DNA from: Rachycentron canadum | Taxonomy: Eukaryota > Chordata > Actinopteri > Carangiformes > Rachycentridae | Length of the DNA stretch: 64,000 nt | Reading direction: 5' to 3' | NCBI GenBank assembly: GCA_038496675.1 | Contig: CM076651.1 | Span: 7,836,032-7,900,031 of the forward strand | Part shown: positions 25,901 to 35,237 of the stretch, piece after piece | Layout of the letters: each line of letters starts with the position of its first letter | Position numbering within the stretch: the stretch's first letter is position 1 | Translations under genes and position numbers: made by a program | Notes under the pieces: generated by a model | What the model saw: the letters and a program-made list of their open reading frames with translations, nothing else | What the model was told of the DNA's origin: nothing | The model's database searches: none

Positions 25901-28900
25901 CTTTCCTGCCATGGCTGTGAAACCGGATCCACGTCTCCTCTTTACTGGCTGTTTCCCAGGAAGTCATACTTTCATGATGCATTGTTACTTACAGTTATGT
26001 GTGGCAAAGCTTGATCATCTTTATATGTTTGATGAAGTGGTAATTTTCAGTTGTTTTTTTTCTCTCTTCTCTGTGCAGAACATCATTGCGGAGCATGAAA
26101 TCAGAAATATTTCATGTGCGGCCCAGGACCCAGAGGACTTGTGTACATTTGCCTACATCACCAAGGACCTGCAGACCAGCCACCACTACTGCCATGTGTT
26201 CAGCACAGTGGACGTGGTAAGAATACCCTCACTGTCCTGTGATCGCTGGTGTTTAACTTGGTCTCAACACAAACGGGGTGAAAGTACTGTAAGGGGAACT
26301 TTTTTGTGAGTGTTGAAAACTTTCCTTGCCAGTACATTTGAATTCTGCCAGCATCATGATCTGTACTTACACTGAGCAGATGTGACGGGCTGCTCAGTCA
26401 ACACTGTTATCTCCAGACCGGCCCTATCTCTTCAAGGTGTCACGCTTCAGTTGGGGTTGATTGCCTCCACGAAGACACAGTTTGACTCTGGCCATGATAA
26501 CTAGACCTCACTTATCCACTCTGTCCCCCCCAGAGATCTGATGATTATCCTGCTAATCTGCTTCATAATGCGACCGGGGTCATTCCAGACAGAGCTCGAT
26601 GGAACAACAGTTTCCTCTGTGTTACTGTAGTTCTCTGAGCTCCTGTGGGGGTGGGTGGGGGTAAAACAAAGCAGTTTGATGAGCATCAAAGGCTACAATC
26701 AGTTATTTTAAACTGAGCATTTTGCTGCTATGAATGTCTGTCAGACACAATCCTCACCTCACACAGAGCTCACGTCGCCTGCCTGACACATCAGGGCAGA
26801 TGACGTATTTGTGCCAGTGCAGATTCTTGATCGAAGGATATGCAGATGATTTAAGAGTTCTGTGCACTGTATCTGTTGAAGTGACGCGAAATTCCCATCA
26901 ATACGAGGTGGGAATGTTGCTTTTTTTTTTTCTTACTTTCCCAAGCCGTGTAGTGTGAATTATCAGTCCTCTATTTAGTCTATGGTGCTTGTTCATATTT
27001 GGAAGCTCTCAGGAAATAACAAAGGAATGCAGCAGCAGCGGATTGAATACTAAGCTACAGCGGATGAATCCAGTTCAGGTACAAAGGGGAACAATACTCA
27101 GATAACTGCCACCTCTTCATGTTACGCAATTTTATTTTGAAGAAGTTTTAGGGAAAGGAAACTTTTTCTGCTGTCTCACTGCAAACTGAGCATAGCGTTG
27201 CTCCCCTGACAGAAAACAAAACCTTGAGAATCAAAGTCCAGAATATTTACAAGCTCTGACTGTTCTTACTCTTTCTCCCTTTCTGTGCAGAACCTGACCT
27301 ATGAGATTATACTGACCCTGGGCCAGGCGTTTGAGGTAGCCTATCAGCTGGCTCTTCAGGCCCAAAGGACCAAACAGCACCAGAACCTACCAGCGGGGCC
27401 TGGTTCAGAGGTCACTGAGGCCAAGTCTAGCCGACCTGTACCCAAACCGCGAGGCAGCGTGAGGAAGTCAGCGGTGAGTCAAACATACTGTAGCACAAGA
27501 CATCATGTATGCATACACTACAGAGCAGGATGCTGGGTCTGGTAAATTGCCTGCTGATTTAGCACTGGGATCTGCAGCCATGGATGTGACACAGCACATT
27601 TTTAAGGTACTTTAAAACTCTCAGCGCATGATTGCTGCAATTTGCATCAAATACAAATTCAGACTCATAACCTCTGAACACAGACATGGTGCACGTATTT
27701 TTTTAGATTCATTGGGATGTCCATTTTCCAAAAATGTAATCCAGTGTGTTTTTGTACATCTAGGGGTAGACAGCATATTGGATTTGTCAGCATACTATTA
27801 AAAGTGTCAACTTAGGCTAAAAAAATAAACAGGCTAACCAAGGGGGGTTTGTGGCAGGGTGCGGTTGTCTTATTTTTAGATGAGGGGGGACAGACCACAG
27901 TGTTCAACTTTGAAAACACCTGATCAAGTGCTGTAAAAAATGGGGTGGCAATTTTTTTGCAGAATTTAAAATCCATCATTCGATTAAAAAAAAAATGGCA
28001 CTGCTTTTAAGTGTCTACTTGTGCAAAAGTGTAACTTTATTGTGAGATCAGTGTGTTTTCATCACACTTTGATCATTTGAGACTTTTTTCCCTCCTGCAT
28101 GTTACTAATGAAGGAGTCAAACATGTAATAATTCAGTTTTCATTAAATCATGTATCTGACTTTTTAGAACTGTCAAAACACATTAGACAAGTATTAAAAC
28201 ATTTGTATCAGGCCACAGCTTTTCACATTATTATGATTAGACTGCTGATGTTCGTCTGGCTATTAGCATTAAACCATTAAGAGACAAGTGTGTGCTGAAT
28301 ATAAATGAGACAACTACACTTCAGGGACCAGTCACACACGTCTGTCTGCAGCTTAATGAACTCAGCAGAGTCTTATAATAATGTGATGTTTACTGCCATT
28401 GCTTCAGTGTCTGCCTTTATTTTACTCACCTTTGTTTTTTTTTTTCTTTTTTCTTTTGATTTTGATTTTCAACCTTAATTTAATCAGTAGTAGTTCTGCT
28501 CCACAAGCTCCCAGTTCCACACACTCACGCCTGTGAGATGCCCACTTCACCCAGAGTCTAATCTGTGTTGGCCACAACAGATATGACTGCCCCTGTCTCA
28601 CGCTGCTCAAATCTATGTCAATTTCTCTACCTTTAATTCTCTCTCTGCCTCCCCTCCTGTCTGTTTCATTTGTGCCCTTTTGCTGCTTCTTCTTTTGTCT
28701 CTCTACCTGACTCTCCTCACTCCTCCTGGCGGTGTTTATCTCTCCCAGGACTCTCCTCTTGACAGTGGTTGCTGTTACTGTTACACCTGCACCACCCACC
28801 GTCCCTCCTTCCCACCGCTGCACTCTGCCAGCTCTGCTGCCCAGGTGCTGCCCTCTCATCCTGTCATATCTCCATGCTCTCACCCATGGCTTCCTATTTC

Positions 28901-29836
28901 TGCCTTCACTACCCTTAAACTCCAACAATCCTGTGTGTTTTCACCCATTTTTTCTCTGTTAATTTATTTTGCTCTTAATGTATATTTTACTATTGTGTGA
29001 AAATATATATGATCTACATTATGTGCACTGATAAATGCTGTGGACGTTACTTTTGACTTGGGGGCCCTCTAATGACAGATTGGTAGTAAGACAAAAATGT
29101 ATAGAGAAGCTGTTCCAGTGCCTGGTTACTGCAGTGTCCTAAAATCTACTGTTTGTTTCTGTACAGGTAAAGGCATGTGAATAAAATGTATTAAAATCCA
29201 TTTTAAATGGTTTCTAAGTATAGCATGTCCATTACAATACAATTATAGAGCGAATTAAACCTGAAAGTTTACTCTTGAGCTTGAAAATGCCAATTGACAG
29301 ATGGTACTAAATGAACCTTGTGGTTAGATTGTGTTGATGAGGACAAAATGTTAACATCTACAATCCCACATAAACTGAACGGGCTGCTTTCTGCTGATGA
29401 GGACTATGTGACATAGCTGAAAGCTCCAGATCAAGGCATTAACTAGAACATGGGAATGCGACTCCGATTACTTCAAAAGACAAAGAATACAAGTCCAAAC
29501 TAGATATTCTGTGAAACTAGATAAATAATGAATGTCAATTGAACTGTAGTGAAGTGTACTGCTTCAGTGTCAACAATATGACTTCTGCTGTGATCATATT
29601 TTTTTAATTAATAATGATATTGTATAAATATAATATTTATGTTTAGAATTTCTACACTGTGTTAAATAAAATGTATAAACTTTTTATGAATGACTAACAA
29701 ACACTGTTTGTACTCACAGGGTGACATAGTGGACCAGGAGGGAGATGCTCAGTCCCAGAGCAGTGCCACATGGCTCATGGACCCCAAGGAATCCAAGCGC
29801 ACTATCAGCACTAAGTATGAGACCACCATATTCTGA
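1224..29836 (+). CDS. anks1a: anks1a (Odin) 3' half, 13 coding exons: linker, SAM1, SAM2, PTB, C-terminus
   Basis: Cytoplasmic adaptor of the ANKS1 family; in mammals Odin binds Eph and EGF receptors through its PTB and SAM domains and affects receptor turnover. Seen here: exons 1224-1717, 12155-12224, 15869-15981, 22550-22648, 23666-23812, 24341-24448, 24711-24881, 25014-25151, 25244-25315, 25415-25501, 26079-26216, 27291-27473 and 29720-29836. All have AG/GT borders and matching phases, giving 644 complete codons plus stop. Diagnostic strings are [14 protein letters not shown] and SRSLSKSD-like serine motifs in the linker, [18 protein letters not shown] in SAM1, [12 protein letters not shown] in SAM2, and [18 protein letters not shown] in the PTB domain. 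The linker and SAM sequences fit ANKS1A better than ANKS1B. The ankyrin-repeat exons must lie upstream of the window, so the CDS is 5'-partial. The order and identity are secure; exact borders are by eye from splice consensus and frame. Confidence 0.93.
9236..9842. mobile_element. Non-autonomous DNA transposon relic, palindromic-end family, copy 1
   Basis: The left end (ttaggaaatatgcttgctta, then cttgccaagagttag) and right end (ggctgtagccttatatttta ... gatcttctcatctg ... gagctatttcttttaa) are roughly inverted copies of each other. Inside are aagactggaaac and its inverse-like partner ctagctgttttcc. The same words occur at 54921-55275 and 55525-56034. The layout is that of a very abundant teleost MITE-like repeat I recognise but cannot assign to a superfamily with certainty. 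No transposase is encoded. Confidence 0.65.
11781..11820. repeat. Perfect 14-bp inverted repeat (GC-rich hairpin)
   Basis: ggctgcaggcagca (11781-11794) and tgctgcctgcagcc (11807-11820) are exact reverse complements around a 12-base loop. The pairing does not extend past the ends shown. It lies about 340 bases upstream of the 70-base SAM1 exon, inside the intron, and could fold in DNA or pre-mRNA. The stem is shorter than a usual microRNA precursor. Confidence 0.85.
12155..12224 (+). CDS. anks1a: anks1a exon: lead-in to SAM1 (70 bases)
   Basis: Encodes [20 protein letters not shown]..., aligned with the human IEKIMSSIGEGIDFSQ segment. It enters in phase 0 and leaves in phase 1. The acceptor is a strong pyrimidine tract ending tcctcag. 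The donor is ccag|gtagag, which lacks G at +5 and is weak. Its 70 bases are not a multiple of three, so skipping it alone would break the frame. Confidence 0.9.
12225..15777 (+). other. anks1a: anks1a intron before SAM1, with assembly gap and candidate internal promoter region
   Basis: Contains homopolymer T runs (12603-12624, 12889-12913), the assembly gap at 13937-14294 bordered by G-runs, and a GA-rich stretch at 14417-14460. No coding exon is recognised before the alternative start exon at 15778. Any internal promoter serving that start should lie in this stretch, but I cannot place a transcription start. Confidence 0.6.
13937..14294. other. Assembly gap (358 N)
   Basis: A run of N. It is bordered on the left by a G-rich stretch at about 13903-13919 and on the right by G-runs at 14295-14316 and 14371-14384. 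G-runs like these often cause sequencing drop-out. Open frames drawn through the N are meaningless. Confidence 0.99.
15778..15981 (+). CDS. anks1a: Alternative first coding exon of a short anks1a isoform (AIDA-1-like start)
   Basis: Open reading continues from ATG 15778 through the acceptor of the SAM1 exon and in frame to its donor (68 codons). The N-terminus reads [18 protein letters not shown], then [10 protein letters not shown]. Short AIDA-1 isoforms of the paralogue ANKS1B start MMWQCHLSAQDYRYY and continue to YSLLKRFPL, so this is a conserved alternative start, not chance readthrough. An in-frame stop lies at 15655-15657, and no ATG in any frame occurs between 15664 and 15778. Joined to the downstream exons it predicts a 487-residue protein with two SAM domains and the PTB domain but no ankyrin repeats. 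Transcription from here is inferred, not seen. Confidence 0.8.
15869..15981 (+). CDS. anks1a: anks1a exon: SAM1, first half
   Basis: In the long form this exon is entered after the acceptor at 15867-15868. A second acceptor three bases upstream (tcagcag, a NAGNAG pair) would add one alanine. It encodes [18 protein letters not shown] and NGFDDLHYM, the helices 1-3 part of the first SAM domain. It is 113 bases long, enters after one base of a codon and leaves in phase 0 at a strong gtaagt donor. Confidence 0.93.
19895..19938. repeat. (AG)22 microsatellite
   Basis: An uninterrupted AG dinucleotide run of 44 bases in an anks1a intron. Likely length-polymorphic. Confidence 0.98.
20513..20630 (+). 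mobile_element. LINE (L2/Maui-like) 3' end fragment
   Basis: Reads gttgggtccctttaaataac ... gacctgctctatatgaaaaa ... gctatgatttggtgctatag and ends in a repeated tttga tail. This is the usual 3' terminus of an abundant teleost L2-type LINE, which also serves as the tail of some SINEs. Only the tail is present, as expected for 5'-truncated insertion. No reverse transcriptase is present. Confidence 0.65.
20690..20775 (+). mobile_element. 3' terminal fragment of a teleost 'gggctgcaac' interspersed repeat
   Basis: Contains attaatggactaatcatttc followed by agca, matching the usual right end of the AT-rich repeat whose fuller copies lie at 57606-57888 and 38291-38700. It is short and diverged, so the call rests on this end alone. 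Confidence 0.4.
22550..22648 (+). CDS. anks1a: anks1a exon: SAM1, second half
   Basis: 33 codons, phase 0 at both ends. Encodes [20 protein letters not shown], then [13 protein letters not shown], the C-terminal helices of SAM1. The [10 protein letters not shown] start is shared with both ANKS1A and ANKS1B. Confidence 0.96.
22730..23565. mobile_element. Non-autonomous DNA transposon relic with cagtggtggaa ends
   Basis: The left end cagtggtggaa and right end ttccacaactg form a near-perfect terminal inverted repeat. Inside the left end is tactgtacttaagtacaatt, and inside the right end gagtattttacattgtggta. These are the usual end segments of a very common teleost non-autonomous element. The middle (about 22940-23280) does not resemble the usual core and may be a later insertion. 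A (TTAC)5 run lies at 22821-22840. It sits 81 bases past the donor of the preceding exon and about 100 bases before the next acceptor, so nearly the whole intron is this element. Confidence 0.75.
23666..23812 (+). CDS. anks1a: anks1a exon: SAM2, first part
   Basis: 49 codons, phase 0 at both ends. Encodes [20 protein letters not shown], then [20 protein letters not shown] and NLWELEIVN. This is the second SAM domain up to its fourth helix, followed by a gtgagt donor. Confidence 0.96.
24341..24448 (+). CDS. anks1a: anks1a exon: SAM2 end with basic HRKRI motif
   Basis: 36 codons in phase 0. [20 protein letters not shown] completes SAM2. In AIDA-1 the equivalent basic helix (HRKRIL) acts as a nuclear localisation signal masked by the SAM tandem, and the residues are kept here. 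The exon ends [12 protein letters not shown], a proline-rich possible SH3 ligand. Confidence 0.95.
24711..24881 (+). CDS. anks1a: anks1a exon: SAM2-PTB linker
   Basis: 57 codons in phase 0. Starts [20 protein letters not shown], then GRS, aligned with the [14 protein letters not shown] segment of human Odin. The second half (basic, polar, with [15 protein letters not shown]) is variable. The donor is cat|gtatgt. Confidence 0.92.
25014..25151 (+). CDS. anks1a: anks1a exon: PTB domain start
   Basis: 46 codons in phase 0. [20 protein letters not shown] and the following [16 protein letters not shown] are nearly identical to Odin just before and at the first strand of the PTB fold. The intron to the next exon is only 92 bases. 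Confidence 0.96.
25244..25315 (+). CDS. anks1a: anks1a exon: PTB domain
   Basis: 24 codons: [20 protein letters not shown], then AKMR. This is the YLGS strand and first long helix of the PTB domain. The extra ANCQ residues found after this point in some ANKS1B isoforms are absent. Confidence 0.97.
25415..25501 (+). CDS. anks1a: anks1a exon: PTB domain
   Basis: 29 codons: [20 protein letters not shown], then VKFIDAANK. This covers two PTB strands with the conserved VKFIDA turn, with strong acceptor and gtcagc donor. The intron on its 5' side is 99 bases. Confidence 0.97.
26079..26216 (+). CDS. anks1a: anks1a exon: PTB domain peptide-binding strand
   Basis: 46 codons: [40 protein letters not shown] and FSTVDV. 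The [15 protein letters not shown] strand is the part of the PTB fold that lines up with the phosphotyrosine peptide. It is identical to the mammalian paralogues over most of its length. Confidence 0.97.
27291..27473 (+). CDS. anks1a: anks1a exon: PTB C-terminal helix and basic tail
   Basis: 61 codons in phase 0. [20 protein letters not shown], then ALQAQ, is the long C-terminal PTB helix. It is followed by [16 protein letters not shown], a conserved proline/arginine motif (KPVPKPR in mammals) and possible SH3-binding site. Confidence 0.96.
27474..29719 (+). other. anks1a: anks1a last intron, 2.2 kb
   Basis: AT-rich sequence with a strongly pyrimidine-rich stretch at about 28620-28760 on the + strand. 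It holds the candidate cassette exon reported at 28749-28844; otherwise nothing coding is recognised. Confidence 0.6.
28749..28844 (+). CDS. anks1a: Candidate in-frame cassette exon of anks1a (unproven)
   Basis: Preceded by an excellent branch/pyrimidine region ending tatctctcccag and followed by ccag|gtgctg. It is 96 bases long with no stop in the frame set by the phase-0 neighbours, so inclusion would insert 32 residues ([17 protein letters not shown], then a Pro/Ser-rich end). The Cys-rich CCYCYTC cluster could be lipidated or bind metal if real. The donor is weak past +2. I know no described exon with this sequence, and a chance open stretch of 32 codons is quite possible. Confidence 0.25.
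29720..29836 (+). CDS. anks1a: anks1a terminal coding exon
   Basis: 38 codons and a TGA. Reads [20 protein letters not shown], then [18 protein letters not shown]. The final TTIF fits the class I PDZ-ligand pattern (S/T at -2, hydrophobic at 0), and the same YETTIF end occurs in long ANKS1B isoforms. The stop is followed by a C-rich stretch. Confidence 0.93.
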   Translation, partial: GDIVDQEGDAQSQSSATWLMDPKESKRTISTKYETTIF

Positions 29837-32385
29837 GCGGACCCCCCCCCTCCCCCTTCTGATCTCTCAACCTGGGCCTGGTCTCACCCCCTTCCTTCCC
29901 CACCCTCTGTGTGCCTTTCACTGTGATTCTGCCTCTCTCTTTCTGGGCTGGACCCCTGCCCTCCCCCGTCTCCCTTTAGCCGTCACTTGTGTCCTGCTTT
30001 TACAACAATACAACAACAGCACACTGCTAGTGCAACCCTTTCCACTATATCAACCCTCCTCCGCTTGCTGGTGTCACTCACACAACCGGCCCACCACTCA
30101 CCATCACTGCTGTATCCTTGTATGCTTCCTGCACAATACTTCCTTTTTTTCCCCCAGTCAACATCCTGGTATTTGCTCTTTGTGATAAGCTCTTTTTCTT
30201 TTTTTTTTTTTTCTCGGTGCTTTTCCCGTTCTATTAGGCGATGGCCACTCTGAGGCTTTTCTCTCTCATCTTTCAACTCCTGACTCGTCCGAATGCTGAG
30301 AAAAATCTGATTTACCACAGCCGAGAGTGACCCACTGCACACATCCTTGTACCTGGATGGACATGTTTCCTGAGGAAACTGGCTCTGTAATTCTATGCAT
30401 CGGTTGGACTTTAGCAGACTGTTTCTGTTCAGTTTGGTACGGGCTGTGGCGTTAAAGAGGTTACACAGGGTTAAACTAAGGGGGAGATTTCTCACTGTCA
30501 CTGCTAGAGGCCAAAGGGGGCTAAGATCTTAGCACTGTGATAAGGTCCTTTTGGAGCTACTAAAGTAAGCGTTTTAAGGGATTTTCTAGGGGAACAAAAT
30601 AGGGTATGGAGGCTGACATGGACCTGCATGATAGTGGTCCACACTGCTCCAGAAAGTAGACAGTCAGAACTGTCAAAAGACCGGCATGCCCTTTGTCTAT
30701 CAATCAGGGCACCTGGATTTAAACCTGATGCTTCTTCTGGAGTGAACTATTTATGACTAAGCACTTTTACCAAATCCCTGTGTGTGTAAGAAGAAGTGTT
30801 CATCTTCCTCTGTCTTGTCTTTATTTTTCTTCTTTTCACGACAAATGCCTTCTATGTTCATCCTGTCAGTATTGCCTTTTGTTTCGCCAATCACACCATG
30901 TTAATATCTGACTGTTGCCAGTGAAAAGAATTAATTATTGTAAGGGGGATGTCCATCACCATCATGCTCTTTGTGTCCATTGGTTATTTTTATTTTAACC
31001 TCCCTGCTTTCTGTGCGTGTGTCTGTGTCCCTTCCCTATAGCTGAACACTGTGGCCACTCCAGTAAGAAAGGACAGGAATGAGCCCCGTTGCATGGTGGG
31101 TAGGAGGGTTTTTTTTTTTTTATTGGAAAAGTGACCCACTTCCCATGCAGCAGATCACACCACAGTATCACACGGGCCTGGAGGCAAACAGACATAAAGC
31201 TTTCAACACTCAACGCTCCACTGGTTCATCTGACCTCACCGTCTTCATCACACAAGAGCCTCTGTTTAGCTTCCTGTCCATCAGAAAATTATGCTTGTCC
31301 TAGCGCGGTTGTTGTTGTTGTTATGCTCTGTGCATTTCCTGAGAAGTGGGTGGTTGTCTCCTAACGGCCATCAGTCTGACCAGCCTCATTCACAGAGAGC
31401 TAGTGTTTACTCTTTCAGCGGATCTTCCTACAGGTTTCAATGCAGAACATGTAGTTAAAGTGGAAGTGGCTGAGATGATGAGCATGTTTTTATGACACAA
31501 AGGTACAAACTGTCAATAAGAGACCTCACACTGTAGGTACCTGGATTTCTTTGTCCAAACATTGTAGCGTCTCTTGATGACCATAAGCCTCTCATCCACA
31601 GCATTTGTGTATAGCTGTGATAATAAGATGTCATCTTGCACAGGAGGATCTCTCTAACCAAACTCAAAAGGCAGAGGAAATGAACTGACACTACAAAGAC
31701 TGTTGTATAGTGACATTAACAGGGGGTGGCTTTTATTTGATTTGAAACTTTTCTCTTTTTTTGTATGTTTTAAATTTTTTATAGGACAATGTCCTAATGC
31801 AGGAACTGGATCAGCTGTGGTTCTCTGCAGTTCTCTCTCCTTGCCTGCTTCTTTGTTCAGTTAATCTAGACAAGATTATTCACCAAACCTGCCATGCAGG
31901 CTGGTACATCTTTAGATTTTAGCTGCTGAACAGAACAATACGGCGCAGCATGTTTCTCCTAACGAACTAACTCCCAGTATGTTGACTGTTAATGGTAGTT
32001 TTTGGTCAGCCGATGTGTATATGGGTACGTAGTTAGGTCGTTTTGATTTAACTGTTGTGTATGTGGTACGTTGTCAGGCCAGTACGATAACTCTATGGTA
32101 CACTGTCTTCAGCTCGCTGGTGTCGGCACCTTCAGCCATCAGCCTGGTCCCATTCTGCTTTTGCACATTAAGGATCAGGAGAGATATTCTGGGACTAATC
32201 TGATGACAACAATGATGAGAATGATGTTGTACATGAATCTAGCGGTCTGTATTTTGATACTTGAATGATTTTTGCTTTTATAGATATCTATATATATATA
32301 TATATGTATATGTATGTATGTATAATTTTTGACTTTTGTCAAAAGAGAGAAAAGGACTATGTCTTATAAAGTTAAACATATCGTG

Positions 32386-32391
32386 AATAAA
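32386..32391 (+). terminator. anks1a: Polyadenylation signal AATAAA (anks1a, proximal)
   Basis: Canonical hexamer 2.55 kb past the stop codon, followed by a genomic A20 run. Confidence 0.6.
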
Positions 32392-32534
32392 TACCCTGTG
32401 ATTTAAAAAAAAAAAAAAAAAAAAGGCTGAGAAAACAATGACTCAGAAGAGGGACCTCACTTCAGAAAAAAAGATTGTACATAATCTTGGGCTTCCAGTC
32501 TTTTTTTATGATTATTTTTCATAATTGTACAACT

Positions 32535-32540
32535 AATAAA
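32535..32540 (+). terminator. anks1a: Polyadenylation signal AATAAA (anks1a, distal)
   Basis: Second canonical hexamer, with TG-containing sequence downstream (gttgcccctgttgac). Either signal could be the main one. Confidence 0.5.
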
Positions 32541-32599
32541 TGGCGCAAATAGAAATGTTGCCCCTGTTGACTTCTTATTTGTCTATTCATTCATTCTCA

Positions 32600-32618
32600 C
32601 CCCCCCCCCCCCCCCCCC
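32600..32618. repeat. Poly-C tract (19 C)
   Basis: Uninterrupted C run 60 bases past the distal anks1a polyadenylation signal. The minus strand is a G19 run. Confidence 0.98.
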
Positions 32619-35200
32619 AAACTCTGCCACAATTACCTGTCACATTTCAACACTACAGTTCTACTGCAGGTATCACAGCTCAACAGATGCTGTGTTTTGA
32701 TCCCTTCAGAGTGGCTCAATTTTTAGAGGGCCATCAAGGTCAGTGGATGTGCCAGGATGAAATGTTTAGTCTCTGCCCTTCACATCCATTTCACAAACAT
32801 TTTGCTGCTAAAGGATGGACAGGCACCTCCAGTGGCTCAGATCCTGTGCAGGTCTAAAGTAGTACAAGAGATAAAAGCTCAGAGGTTCAGGCACAGACGC
32901 TGACAGTGAATTATCATCATAGCTTCTCTTGTCAGTCTAAAAACAAGTCACTGCAGTTGGTAAAGCCTGCACTCACAATGACAATTTAGCACAACTTGTC
33001 TACAATATATTTCTGCATTAAAATTCACGACAGTTTATGTTTATAATTCACGATTCCAGCACGATATGATTAACGATATCTTACATTTAAGGGTTTTATC
33101 TTGATACCTGAAATCCATTTATTCCTGTGAAAATCTTTTCTTCTTTTCTTTAGCAAAAATTTTGTGAGAAACTGCATTATATTGATATTTGTTTGTTTAC
33201 TTCTATCAACTGAGATTAATTTCAGTCTTAAACATTTTTCAAATTGCCTCTGCTTCAGACATTAATTTTCATCTTTCTCAGAAGGGAAATGAGTCAACAG
33301 GAGAAAATGGCTGCAACTAGAATTTTAAATGCCAATTTATGTGAAATATGTCAGCGATAATTTATCTAATCTCAGACCACCTATGACGTTTGTAAAATGT
33401 ATAAATAGTTCAATCAGCTACTTTGTTTGATCAACAATTAAGTGTCTCATTCCAGATTTTAGCACATAGTCAGGAAAATGGTTAAGTAATTTTGTCATCT
33501 GGTTTATTTGTTTAATCTTTTGATTGATAATAGCCATGAAATAGTTTTTACAGTTTTAAACGACTGTTATACTCTAAAGATTCTCAAAAATCTATTTGAA
33601 CTATGATGTGACTACTGCATGATTGAAAATATGTACTTTTTGAAGTTCGATGTCGCGGCCCAACAGGAAAAAACAAACAAAAAACAAGAGAACGAAACCT
33701 CATATGATGATGATTTTGGATGATGTATAAAATGTAAATATGAATCTACACATCTGCTCATTTACATAGATATGCCACAGACGTCACAGATGTATTCTGC
33801 TGTTCCTGGAAAACAAATTGCCATGTTGCATCCTGATTGTGAGATTGATATCTGCAGACAAACCTGTTTTGTTCATAAACTCCAGCATGCACAACCTGAC
33901 ACTTCACACTAACCAGGCTGTAGATCGTGGAAAACAAGCCATGATGCATTTCTTTGTTTGGCTGTACAAGTACAAACAGAATGCAATTTTGTGATACCAA
34001 TCTTGTAATATAGGGTTCAAAAAAATAAGATGAATATTTTGTTGTCTTATTTTCTGTTTAGTAATTATGCAGATAGAAATGTAATCCATGATAAATATTT
34101 GTCTGCAACTTTGCCAAAAAGCACAAATGAACTCCACTTGTGCTGTATTACCCAAAAACTGCACCAGCACAGAAGGACAAAAGTGGTTGGTGGGCACTAA
34201 GTTCACTAAGTTGGCCACAATGCTGTCGAAGGGCAGCCAGTGCATTGGAATGAGGATATGGACTGTTGGCATAGGAGACAGCAAGGAAGCTTCAGGTGCT
34301 CAAGACAAGACGAGTTCTTGACATGTGAAGGAACAGTTCTTTTTGACTGGTAAGTAAACACCTGTTAATGCTAATGTTTGCAATGTAGCAGTATCAAAAG
34401 ATTCAATTAGCTCTTTTAAACTTAATACAGTATGAAAATATTATAGGTTATCTCAAGCAAAATAACTACTCAAGCAAATCTCAAGCAAAATAACTACTGC
34501 AAGATCTAAAGAACAAAGGGACTTGCATTATCACCCAGACAAACAGGAGACCATAATGGGATCTGCTGCGGGGTCAGCAAAAGGGGTCAAACCTAAACTC
34601 AATTCTCTAACTAGGCTGTGATGAAGCCAAGTTTCTTTTTCTACCTGCTCCTCCTAATACAGCCCCTTTCTTCAGAGGCTCTTCACAACATCCACACTGT
34701 AATTGCTAATAATGATAACTTATTCATTGATATAATAATACAGTGAATCCGTTCTCAAGTGAAAGACAAAACAAGCATTGCCCATCTCAAAAAGATCTTT
34801 TCACAAATTGTTTATTTGTTGTTGTTAACTGTTAATTTATTTCTTTGGCCCATAACAAAACATTAAAGTGCAAACTTTAAATATAGACACAGAGAGACAG
34901 ATGTTTAACTTAAGTGACCTAGTCCACTGACGGTTTTGTTACAGTTTGTAATATAATATAATACTATCTTCATCAGTTTTCCACATGTGAAACATTTAAT
35001 CATGTAAGGATATTCATGACTATGGTCCTGACTGAAGAAATTTGGGGGGTTTAGCAAAATATCATGACAAATAATGGATGGATTGTCCCGACATTTCTAT
35101 GAATACATGGAGCTTAGATATTCATATGGCATTGGTCCTATATTAAATATAAAACAATATAGACTTTTTAAAATACGCAACAACCATATAGTTTATTTTC
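32619..35200. other. Intergenic region anks1a - SARG homologue
   Basis: AT-rich sequence without recognisable genes. The only structure I see is a 28-base-period partial duplication at 34451-34498 (tctcaagcaaaataactact occurs twice). Confidence 0.6.
34451..34498. repeat. Short direct duplication (20-bp copies, 28-bp period)
   Basis: tctcaagcaaaataactact at 34451-34470 recurs exactly at 34479-34498, with caagcaaa between, so the period is 28. Confidence 0.9.
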
Positions 35201-35237
35201 AGTCTGAGGGTTGCGCCCATTTGGCTGCTGTTATTCC

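Larger units (their letters stand above)
29837..32540 (+). other. anks1a: anks1a 3' UTR
   Basis: About 2.5-2.7 kb without further coding signal, ending at canonical AATAAA signals at 32386-32391 and 32535-32540. Includes a TA-rich run at about 32280-32325. A genomic A20 run (32405-32424) lies 14 bases after the first signal, which would cause internal oligo-dT priming in cDNA libraries and could mimic an mRNA end. Confidence 0.7.

Noticed and set aside
28422..28928. Minus-strand frame of 168 codons in the last anks1a intron
   Set aside because: Lys/Arg/Glu-rich translation of a pyrimidine-rich intron tract; no start context, splice or family evidence.
29745..30185. 146-codon + frame overlapping the anks1a stop codon
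   Set aside because: Out of frame with the anks1a terminal exon and running through C-rich 3' UTR.
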